From the NCBI GenBank assembly GCA_018697195.1, contig CM031857.1, positions 68,784,195 through 68,848,194 on the forward strand: a stretch of 64,000 nucleotides of DNA, in the 5' to 3' direction. Under the pieces are notes generated by a model. That model saw nothing but the letters and a program-made list of their open reading frames with translations, ran no database searches and was not told where the DNA came from. Origin of the DNA: Certhia americana. Lineage: Eukaryota > Chordata > Aves > Passeriformes > Certhiidae. A program made the position numbers and the translations under genes. Positions 13,380 through 22,649 of this stretch are shown piece by piece (positions within the stretch are counted from its first letter, which is position 1; every line of letters starts with the position of its first letter).

Positions 13380-13620
13380 TATTTCCCACGAAGCTGGTAA
13401 CTCGTATCTATTAATTTATAATCTCTATAACTCAAATGTTTTGCTTCATAACACTCTGCCAGTGGTAAGCATCTAAACAATTGAGGGCAGTCTCTAAGGG
13501 CTGTGCTAGCTTAATTACTGTGAGAGTGAGCATGCAAATGAAATGAGGAAGGCACATCTCTAGGAAAGAGAGAGTATAAAAGTGAAAGTCTTTGCCTTTA
13601 AACATTTGTTCACTGAGTCT
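13380..13620. promoter_or_regulatory. Candidate conserved noncoding element with octamer motif
   Basis: This is a non-repetitive, homeobox-site-rich block (TTAATTTATAA, CTTAATTACTG) carrying a perfect POU octamer ATGCAAAT at 13532-13539 next to GAAATGAGG. Its texture, TAAT cores combined with retained complexity, is typical of vertebrate developmental enhancers. Conservation was not tested, so this is an inference from motifs. It could be ordinary AT-rich DNA. Confidence 0.25.
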
Positions 13621-14284
13621 GATCTGCAAAGAGTTATCATCCTGAATATTTTAAAAAGCTGACCAATGTAAAACTTGAATTACAGCCCTTAAATCTAACT
13701 GATCTGTACTTTTCTTAATTGGTGGCCTTTACTGATAAATGTAATGTTTATCTAAGATACGTGATTAAAAAACAAAAGAGAGGAAGTTTTAAAAAATTCT
13801 TCTAAAATTTTTTTCCAACAAACATCTTCATTATAAATGAGGTTTGTAATGTTCTTTATTAGAGGCTAAATTTGAATGACAATAATTTTGTTATGATTGT
13901 TTTTGATGATAAACTGGAAACAGCATACAGTGATCACTACCACATGTATTTAGACTTGGGTTGGCTAGACTTGTATTCTCCCAGGGAATCTGGGTACTTC
14001 AACTGGATTTCATTTTTTAAAATTTATATCTCACTGAGAAATTTCCAGCTTAGTTTCCAATCTATTTATTCACAAGAATTCTTAGGGTTTCCACTAACTG
14101 TTGCAGATGTTCTTTGCTAGCCTGGGTTCCGCAGTCTTGGAACAAGCTCTTGGGAGAGAAAAGGCCTATTTTATGGGATCAGACTGTTTATTCACACTGA
14201 AGTCAAAAGGACTAGCTGTATCACGTTGCAAACAACAGCAAATTATCTGAACAGATAGATTCCTTTTCATTACAAGGATAAATG
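13621..14284. other. AT-rich noncoding stretch, nothing recognised
   Basis: Stop-dense on both strands with one 82-codon plus frame (13872-14120) that lacks any family resemblance. No repeat or RNA gene is visible. Confidence 0.65.
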
Positions 14285-14331
14285 TACACACATGCACACA
14301 CAGACACACAGGCACATGCACACATATGCAT
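14285..14331. repeat. Imperfect (CA)n tract
   Basis: ACACA/CATGCACACA units are interrupted by AG, GG and ATG. The interruptions suggest an old, stabilised dinucleotide repeat with a low expected mutation rate. Confidence 0.85.
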
Positions 14332-14966
14332 GAACTGTTTGGGAGTAAATCTAAGAAAAAAAATGAGGGAGGGATGAGGTTAGCAAAAGTTAATGGAAGA
14401 AAAATAACCCCCTTGGGCTTACTGCTGCTCCTGTCAAAGAGTAATAAAGGGGTTTTGTTTGTTTTGTTTTGTCTTGTTTTTCCCCTGATGAAAACAGATG
14501 ACTGAGGCCTGATTCTGCTCTCAGCAAAACTATTGTAAAAGCCAGAGCTGGAAGTTGAGCAAAAAGGAGCACTTGTTGGTGCTTGCCCAGAGAGAGGAGC
14601 TTGAAAGTTTAGGGCCTAAAACAGTAGTGTGACATTAATGTCAGAATGTTTGGACTTCTTTATTTATGAAAGAAGTGCCCATGTCTTTTTAGGTGCAGAA
14701 GTTAGATGGATGCAGCGGTAACAAAGGACCCACTTTCTCAGAGATTCTTAAGAGCTGCCAGATAAAATTAGGGTTTCATGAAAGGCTGAGAGAGTGCAGA
14801 CGCTCATAAATAACGATGCTGTCCTCCTTCCTTCAACAGCACTGCAGTGGGCTCTTCTGGCAGCAGGCACTGTGTTAATGCTTTTAATACACTTTTAAAA
14901 TTAGGTTTATATTTTAATGAAACATCCATGTCTGTTTTGAAAGAGATTTTTCTTTTTTTTAACTAG
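14332..14966. other. Noncoding stretch with (TTTTG)n and a CpG-retaining patch
   Basis: A short TTTTG/TTTG repeat lies at about 14452-14481. The patch at 14720-14860 (AGACGCTCATAAATAACGATG) is complex and keeps CpGs in AT-rich surroundings, mildly suggestive of constraint. A strong pyrimidine tract ending AACTAG lies at 14948-14966. Confidence 0.55.
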
Positions 14967-15373
14967 AAACCCAGAAGTTATTTTTGTTCAAACAGTATAG
15001 CTATCTCATCTTCCTCATCCAGAATGTGGAATTCGTCCCTGGAAAATTCATAAGGAACTACAAAAAACACATAGACATGAACACCATTGGAGCCATGCTA
15101 TCTTCCAGCAGTGCATCTCTGGACGTCAAATATACCCGAGGTTGCATCTTAGTGAAAAACAAAGAAGAGGGAGGGGCTCACAGTTTGTCACTGGTTATAT
15201 TTACAGCAGAGGGTATCCTGTATCATGCAGACTCTCTCTCTGTGGTCAGCAGAAAGCTGAAAGTGAAGAAAGGTGATCCAATGGATTCTCCTCTAAACCT
15301 TTGTCCCAGCCCAGAAATAATCCAAACATTTCTCATAAAGATGAAGGCTTCATTTAATTTAAAATCATGACAA
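14967..15373 (+). CDS. Weak exon candidate behind a good splice acceptor
   Basis: A T-rich tract ending AACTAG at 14966 is a strong 3' splice-site look-alike. Behind it one frame is open for about 134 codons to the TGA near 15370. No ATG begins it: the first ATG inside is near 15077. A donor look-alike AAG|GTGATC at 15272/15273 would make a 306-bp exon with phase 1 at both ends. Early codons are rich in G/C third positions (CTC ATC TTC CTC ATC CAG). The predicted peptide has one Cys, a hydrophobic start and a basic KLKVKKG end. I recognise no domain. It may be chance. Confidence 0.15.
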
Positions 15374-16290
15374 AATGCACACACAAAACTTACTGTTCTA
15401 TCACAATATTTTGTGCCTTAGGAAGCAGGTGTTAGCACAGGCCTAGTCATTGTCACATTTGTCAGATAACTCAAAAGAGCTCAGCGTAAATGAGTTAGGG
15501 GAAAACCTCTTGCTGGGTTAGTTTCTTACACTTTGTCTGCTAGAAGTAGAATTATTTCACTAAAATTTTTAGAAATAGATTTAAAAATGCAAGCATGAGA
15601 ACAAATCACCAGCCTCCCCTTCCCAAAAAACAGCAAGCACTAAACGAGCAAATAACATTTATCTGGAATCACTCTTCTATTTGAAACAAAAATGACACCA
15701 AAAAATCTAAATGACAATAGCAAGCCTTCCCTAACTCTTGAGTGATGGCATCCTCGATTCCTTTTGGTTTTGTTTCAGGAGGAAATCCACCTTCCAGTCA
15801 TTCAGTCCCAGAAGCTCCCTGGACCATGTGGTCTCTAAGCTCTGGGGGAACCAGGAGGCTGAAAGGGAAGAGGTCCCAACTGCGTCCTAGCACAGCCCAA
15901 GAAAGTATTATTTGTATTCATTATTTGTGTTTCTTTATTGAAATTCAGCCCCTTTTATAGCTGAGGGGATACAGACAGCTGTTCCATTTATTTCAAATGC
16001 TCCTTGTTTCTGGGGTAATCATTTAGATCCGGTAGCTGAACTTCTGAACAGAGGCTGTTTGACTTCTCAGAGATGAAAATCCAGCCTGCACATCAATGGG
16101 AACGTTTCTGGTAGTTCTGGGCAATTGAGATAAATTTTCTTATTATTCTTTTCTTTATCTTGCAGCCAGGCAGTTTTCCTGCAGGAACTGAGGAAAAAAA
16201 AAAAAGCAATTTATACAAGCCAACCTCAAAACTAAATCCTACTGCGTAATATAATCTCTTCTTGGGAGTTTGTTTTTTCCCTTGACCAGG
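15374..16290. other. AT-rich noncoding stretch, nothing recognised
   Basis: No AATAAA polyadenylation signal appears soon after 15373, which weakens the idea of a terminal exon upstream. One 72-codon frame (15742-15960) has no family resemblance. No repeat was identified. Confidence 0.6.
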
Positions 16291-16660
16291 CTATATTGCT
16301 GCCAGTTTCATGACTCCAATATTTGTGAGTCACATCTTGATCTGCAGAGGAGCTGGGTCACGTGTGTTGTCACATATTGCACTTGCCTTTCCCATTGCTA
16401 CTGTGGGTGAGCATTGCCAATTCCATTAGCGTGGCTAACGGTTCTAATTTGCTTCTGGTTTACATTGGCTGCAGGGAAAGAAAATACAGTAACCCTTCAC
16501 TTTAGGTGGCACCAGCAGAACTAGTTTTATCATGCCTCAGAGGAGCGAAACGAAATACAGTAATTTCTGGGAAACAGACTTATTTACATGTTATATTCTT
16601 TTTAGTGCTACGCTGTCATAGCTGTCTGTCTGTTTAACAGGCTTGGGCACAGAAGATCTG
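16291..16660. promoter_or_regulatory. Candidate conserved noncoding element (E-box CACGTG)
   Basis: A complex non-repetitive block contains GGGTCACGTGTGTTG (a CACGTG E-box), TTAGCGTGGCTAACGG (an imperfect palindrome) and GAGCGAAACGAAATACAG. It retains several CpGs, which are rare nearby. Together these suggest a regulatory element, but no alignment was available. Confidence is limited for that reason. Confidence 0.25.
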
Positions 16661-19454
16661 GATGAAGACTATAAAAGAAGTAGGGGAAAGTAGAATAAAA
16701 TTAGGGAAATACTAGAAGTAACAGAGAAAAACAACAATGGATCTTTACTGAAATGCAAACTAGAAACAAAAGAATACTGAAGTTAAAAGCATTGGTAACA
16801 TAAAATAAGGAATTGAAAGTGGTCAAATTCAGGCACTCTACATTTAAAAAACAAACTGCAAAAGAGTGGTGAGGAGTTTAAGTAGCTGCATTCTGGCTTC
16901 TCCGTTTGTATGGACCCTGTTCTCTGCAAACAGCCAAAGCTCTTGCCATCCACAAAAACCATAGTTGGGCCCCTCACTTTCTTTGTCACTTCCATGTCAA
17001 GGACTTTTGTCCTTTTTGTACCTAAGCAATAATTATGATTAAAAAAAAAAAACAAAAAACCTACAGTGTATAAATGCAAATGCATTAAGATAGTTTATTT
17101 TGTCCTGACTGGAAATGGAAAATACCAGACAAATCTTTTATAACATTGATGAAAGAAAGTTACAGGAGGGCCAAGTGTTTTCCAGAGCATTCTTGTGTGA
17201 TGTTAATCAAAATGGTAATTCTTGTAGGGAGAGAGGAGGAGTTTGACCTTAGGACACATTAGAGAAGTATTGGAAGCTGTTGAGCCTTATCAATCTCAGA
17301 AAATGTCACAAAAATTTTAGTCTTGAGAAAAGAGTTATGGAGAGGCAAAAGCATTTAAGATTGATAAGTAAACATATATGTTTTAAAAATTTGTCCCAAA
17401 TACCACCAAATTTCAACCTATACTGAATTAGTAAATCTGCAGTGTATACTGAAGAAATGTTAAAGCAAAATTATGTTCATCCTTCATTGACAAACAGGCA
17501 GAAGAAATTAATCACTAATGTTTCCTTCAGTAATTTCAAAGAGTGTAGAGATAGCTCTCAGAACAGCACAAATACCTGAATTGCAGAGCACCAAGTGAAA
17601 GGAGGCAATTACAGCTGATTTTTGTGAACTATTGCCCAATGGCAAAGTATCATTTTTTCTTTGAGCAACACATATTCCAGATATCTGCTGCTGGCACTTT
17701 GTCATCTATTTCATCGGATGCTGTGCTTCCTGTTTTGGATCATGTACTAAGCACATGTGGTAACTAACTTTTATCAAATCTGACAGCCAACCACCATTTG
17801 ATAGACTGGTTTCTAAAAAGTATGTGGAACTTTTTTGGACTTAAACACAAGGAAATTCAAACCCAGCTGGACACCCTCCACCGGCCTTTATGCGTAAAAC
17901 CTCTGCTTGACAATTATTAAGAGCATTCTCTGAGAAATATCTCTAAATCAGTTTTGAGACACTACAATCCCATAGCATGTCTCATTTTGGGGAAATTGTC
18001 TGGAAAGTTTGATTTATTGAAGGCAAGTAGAGATGACTTTTCCAGCTATCAAGCAGAGGAAGCCTGATTGTGACATCTCCATAAATGCTCAGGTCACAGC
18101 TGCCAATTGAAAAGCCAAGAAATGAAGTATAAAAGAGGGGTGACAAAAACTGTCTTTGGAAAATTGAATCAGTGACTGACTAGAAGGATATGAATCCTAA
18201 AAGGACATGCCTTTGTTTCTACACGATTTCCAGCCAACAGAGGGAAACCACATGGAATTTAAAGCAAACCTCCACCTTTCAATCAGCTCATCAATTTCCA
18301 AAGCAGAGATGTAATCTGTATTGAATTTTACTGGATGGCTTACAGACTTTCAGAAAAGATTTAATTCTAAATTAATTTCCACAGCACATTTCTCTACAAC
18401 TACATTGGCTTCATCTCTCTTGTATTTTATGGGACCTTTCACATTGATGAGGAAAAGTCCTTTTTTTACCTGAAACAAAGGAAACTTGCCCATTTAAAAG
18501 CCATGGGCTGAGGATACGTATCCATGGCAGAGTTCAGTGTCATGCAGAGATACTGGAAGACACCTGGATATTCTTGTTAGGCTAGGGGAAGCATTATGGC
18601 TGTATTTACATCAGATTTTACCCAGACTCATAATTTACTTCTTAGTTGAGCTTATCAGCCTATAGAAAGTGTTGTATCGATGCAAAGAGTATTTTGTTCC
18701 ACAAACTTATATCGATTTCACTTGCCCTTTTTGGGACATCACATCCTGTTAAGCAGACTCTCCAAAAATGACTGGAAGGAAAAAACCTTTGTGTGATGAG
18801 TGATTCATCCAATATAAATTAAGTTCATTGCATCCCCTATGGAAGGTGTCAACAAATGGGAACGCCAAATGCAACTATTTGCTGTTGATCATGATTGTGG
18901 TGGTTATCTTCCAAGAAGTAGGCAGATTAATATGCAGTGAGGAGGAGGAAAGCACTTCTAGTGTGGTTAATAGGTTAGCCACAGGCCTAGTGATCTGATC
19001 TAAGGCACTTAAACTGAAGTTTTCAAATGCCTCTGCCTTCCCACTTGTGTACTTTAACACAGTGAGAAGATAGTTTTTCCAAAGCACATATAAATCTGAT
19101 CCCAGCCTATGTCTGAAAATTTAAAGTAAAGGTTTAGCTCTTCCTGGAATGTACCTAGAATGAATAATATGTACCATAATTCACTCAACTTTATGGTGAT
19201 TTCTGTTATTCTGAGGGCAGTCTCCCCATATGCTACAGCCTATGATTTCCAATAATGACAAAAGATTTTTAATTTTTTTTGTTACCGGCTGTTTTATCTA
19301 TACAAAGATAACTGCAATTTCAATTTTAAAAATCACCCCCTTTGCAAGAGCCAGGAATTTCGTTCACCACATGTGTCTGGATTCCTTTACATTATCCTAA
19401 CACACACAGAAAATTGTCAAGTTAGACTTTGACAATGAAATTAGTGTCATGGAC
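16661..19454. other. AT-rich noncoding stretch, no gene seen
   Basis: Short A runs occur (for example 17041-17052). The longest frame is 100 codons (16783-17085, minus), without splice context or a domain. The 17950-18180 segment is of higher complexity (CTCCATAAATGCTCAGGTCA) and could be a regulatory island, but the evidence is thinner than for neighbouring candidates. Confidence 0.65.

Positions 19455-19481
<27 letters not shown>
19455..19481. repeat. poly(A) tract, 27 A
   Basis: A run of 27 A lies between GGAC and GAGCTTTAG. No retrocopy was recognised in the preceding sequence, and no target-site duplication is obvious on either side. Confidence 0.95.
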
Positions 19482-19485
<4 letters not shown>

Positions 19486-20498
19486 TTTAGCCTCTAGGTG
19501 CACCTGTTTGCAGCAACTAGGCAGGCTCAGTCAGGGTGTGTGTCAGTCTGCCACTGCAGCTGTTCCATTACCATAAAATCCATAGTATTTATTAAGTTTT
19601 AAGCCTTTCTGAACTCCGTAACTTTGGCTCACAAAGGGGGGCTGTAATGCTATGTCTGGTCTGTGATAATAGTTCAGATAAAGATCCAACATGTGACTCC
19701 TAATGAAAGCATTAAGTCTATTGGAAGGAACTATATCAAACTATATGCAGTAAAGCAGACAGCAAATATGAACCATGAAGAATTAATGATTAACTATTCA
19801 CTGCATGCTTCACTTGGAACAGCACTGCCATTGAAGGAGTCTGCAAACTGTGGAAGAAGATAATTCACAAAATCATATTACTCAGCAAGGTAAAAATCAC
19901 AACTGTGTCACTTAAACTTTGGGTGGATGTTTTTTAGTGCAAGAAAATTATTTCCTTTGCAAATAAATATTGGGTCTTGTTCATATCTCCAGTTCTGCAG
20001 CTGATTGTACACAGACAGAACACTCCCAGGCACACTGAATTTATTGTCAGTCCCAAGCATGCCCACATGGATTCAGCTAAGACATAGAAGTCTCCGTCAT
20101 GATAAACAACCAACTCTTAGATGCTGAATTACATCCTTATTATTCTTTAAAACTGCTTGTGGTTTTTTCTTTTCCTAGGAGAAAGTTGTGTGGGATTACA
20201 CTTATTAATCTTTGTGCATTCTGTTATTTCAGCAAACCGTAACATTTGAAAGCTAAATTCAGAGATGCCATCATTTAAATTACTTCTTTAAATGCTAACA
20301 TCCACAACTTTGAATTAACATCACTGGCAAAACTGGAGGAAAACTCTGAAGAACCCAATGCTACAGCTACTGACAGCCTTTGAGGGTGACATTTGTCTCC
20401 CTCCGTTCCTAGCAGCAACGAATTGTTGTCTTACAACCAGTCCCTTACTTCTGTGTAAGGTACATGTCTTGGCTTCTGGCACTCCAGTGGCAGGAAAA
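19482..20498. other. Noncoding stretch, nothing recognised
   Basis: AT-rich, stop-dense, with frames under 70 codons. No repeats or RNA genes are visible. Confidence 0.65.
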
Positions 20499-20534
20499 AC
20501 TGCCCACTCCAGGAGCACTGCCTACTCCAGGGGC
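20499..20534. repeat. 18-bp tandem duplication
   Basis: ACTGCCCACTCCAGGAGC is followed directly by ACTGCCTACTCCAGGGGC. These are two copies with two mismatches, so this is an older local duplication. Confidence 0.85.
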
Positions 20535-21326
20535 AGTACTTCTGCAGGTCCCAGAGATTAAATCCTACTGTCAGCTGGTGTGTTATGGTTCATCACTGTC
20601 CATGTCAACAGTGTGAGAGCCAGCCTGCTCTGCTGCCGTGCAGACAGTGGTGTGCTGGGGATCTGCTTGGTCTTTGAGGCCCTGGGTGTGTCCCAAGGGA
20701 AAATTGCAGCTGAATCCTGACTTGACTCCCCACCCTGAGTGCCAGAGGAGCAATCGTGTGCAAAACTCATTCTGTAATCAGTGGATGAAAGCAGACAACC
20801 CCAGCAGTTAATTCAGTTCTGCCTCAGCTTTAAATTGCTTAACTGTAGAAGACACCATTGAGAGTGTGAAATGATAATGCTTCAAACTTAGGCTCACTGG
20901 AAGTGCATGGTTGTTTACCTAAGTCAAGTGCCAAGTACAGAAATTATGTTTAGGCCAACACAGTTCTATTTATGGCACTTCTATTTATCTTGTGATAATG
21001 AATCAGCCTAATGAAAATGAGGATGAGCTACATCATATTGAGGAAAGTAGGTTATAATCTCTTCCTAAAACTTCAGAAAATTCTCGGTGTTAAACAAGAA
21101 GTACTTAATTGTTTGGGCCAGTGTTTTGGTGCAGGCTGATGCAACTCTTGATTGTTCCACCTACTGGTGCTGTATTCCCATCACTATATAATCAGCATAG
21201 CACATGCAGATTCCATCTGTGTTCTTATAGGGGTTTTTACATTTGTTTTCTGCTGCTAGACCAGTCGGAATTTGAAGGAATCTCCATTAGTTATGTTTTA
21301 TGACAGGAATGAGAACTTTAACTTTC
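20535..21326. other. Noncoding stretch left of the LTR remnant
   Basis: The first 230 bp are GC-elevated (CCTGCTCTGCTGCCGTGCAG) and the rest is AT-rich. No exon is supported: a 70-codon minus frame (20558-20770) shows nothing recognisable. Confidence 0.6.
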
Positions 21327-22150
21327 TGTGGTAGGCTGACCTACCAGACACTGACCCAGGCTTTCTCTCACTCCACTTCCTCAACAGAGCAGGTGGGAGA
21401 AAATAGGATGGAAAAGTTCATGGTCTCAAATAAGGACAGGGAGATCATTCACCAGTTACTTTTAAGTGCAAAACAAACTCAACACAGAGAAAATTTATTT
21501 TATTTATTGACAGTTTGAAAGAATCGAATGGTGAGAAAGACTGAAATTAATACACCTTCCCCCTCCTCTCAGGTTTAATTTCACTCCTCAATTCCCAGCT
21601 CCACTACCTTCTTTCCCAGGAGTTTTACAAAGGGATGGGGAGTCAGTTTCTTCCTGCCATTCTTTACTCCTCAGACTTTTTCCTTCATGCAGCATGGGTC
21701 TTTGCCAAGGGCTGCAGTTCCTTTCAGGAGCCTGTTCAAGTGTGTTGTAGGGAAGTACCTTCCATGCCATGGTCTTCTTGTGGAGCAAACTGCAGGGAAA
21801 TCTCTGGGGGATGTCCTCCCCTCCTCTGATCTTGTCCTCCCTTCCTCTGTTGTTTCTCACTCCCTTCATTTATGTTGTGGTTTTTTCCCCATTCTTAAAT
21901 ATGTTTTTCATGAGGCGCCACAACTTTTGCTACACAGGGCTCAGCTGTGCCCTATTGTTGGTTGGTTGGTTGGTTGGTTGGTTGATTGGTTGGTTGGTTG
22001 ATTGGTTGGTTGGTTGGTTGGTTGGTTGGTTGGTTGGTTGGAGCTGTCTGGAACCATCTGTATCGAGCATGGCTCAGCCCTGGACACTCCTCACCCAGTG
22101 CAGTTCCACAAAGGCCCAGATCCACAGGAATATTTGCTTCTGTCAGTCGC
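21327..22150 (-). mobile_element. Degenerate avian endogenous-retrovirus LTR (solo-like), minus strand
   Basis: The segment order matches an avian LTR-type repeat I recognise. Read on the minus strand it would start near 22150 (boundary uncertain) and end at 21327 with CTACCACA, the CA end of a TG..CA LTR. Landmarks in window order: TGTGGTAGGCTGACC; a CAGGGAGATCATTCACCAGTTAC segment; AATAAA-type polyadenylation signals on the minus strand (21494-21499, 21503-21508); a run of short GGGCTGCAG/CCATGCCATGG segments; a TATA-like ATATTTAAGAA at 21893-21903; the GAGGCGCC segment; and GGAGCTGTCTGG..GAGCATGG. I see no gag, pol or env beside it, so it is probably a recombined solo LTR. The family is not assigned; it is noncoding and decayed. 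Confidence 0.72.
21955..22040. repeat. (TTGG)n microsatellite inside the LTR
   Basis: About 21 units of TTGG, interrupted only by A substitutions at 21985 and 22001, sit where the intact repeat would have a short GATTGG..TTGG stretch. The array therefore probably grew from LTR sequence by slippage. Frames reading Val-Gly-Trp-Leu on plus or Asn-Gln-Pro-Thr on minus are artefacts of this repeat. Confidence 0.95.
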
Positions 22151-22624
22151 ATCTAATCAAAACATTTCAGTCAATTTCATCAATAGACAAGTTTAGTTAC
22201 ACATGGGAGCCCTCGCACCTCTTTCATACATCCAAAAGTCAGGTCTCTGTGTTACAGTTACTTATTGGTGAGAGACAGACATCCTGAGGTGTGTGTTCAG
22301 TACATACTAAGCTATGGATGGACATTCCTTCAGCAGTCTTGTCCTTCTCCACTGACTACAGAGGTAGATGAGGCAAGATGTTATTTCTCTATTCCTCTTT
22401 CCTGAAGTCTGCTTCATGTCTACCCTAAAAGAAGACATTTCCCTGCCTTTTAGAGAGGAAACATCCCTTCCTTCAAGACAATTTGATTTTAGAGCTCTGT
22501 GGATCAAAAAGCTTTAGAACTTCACCATCATGACAGACCAGAATTTTATTATGGAGATATCACAGCCCAGTACTGCAGTAGGAATTCATGAAGATTCACG
22601 TTAGTTTTGAAGTCTTTGGGTTTT
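22151..22624. other. Noncoding stretch right of the LTR remnant
   Basis: No continuing retroviral internal sequence was recognised. Short frames only. The true outer LTR boundary may lie a few tens of bases inside this stretch. Confidence 0.55.
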
Positions 22625-22649
22625 GCGCGCACACGTGTGTGTGTGTGTG
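22625..22649. repeat. Alternating purine-pyrimidine tract (GC)n(AC)n(GT)n
   Basis: GCGCGC, ACAC and then GTGTGT units form about 25 bp of strict purine-pyrimidine alternation beginning with a CpG-containing core. This is the classic Z-DNA-prone composition, and the (AC)(GT) switch is self-complementary. Confidence 0.85.

Noticed and set aside
21769..22287. 172-codon frame with Val-Gly-Trp-Leu repeats
   Set aside because: The open length comes from the (TTGG)n array inside the LTR remnant; flanking residues show no protein family.
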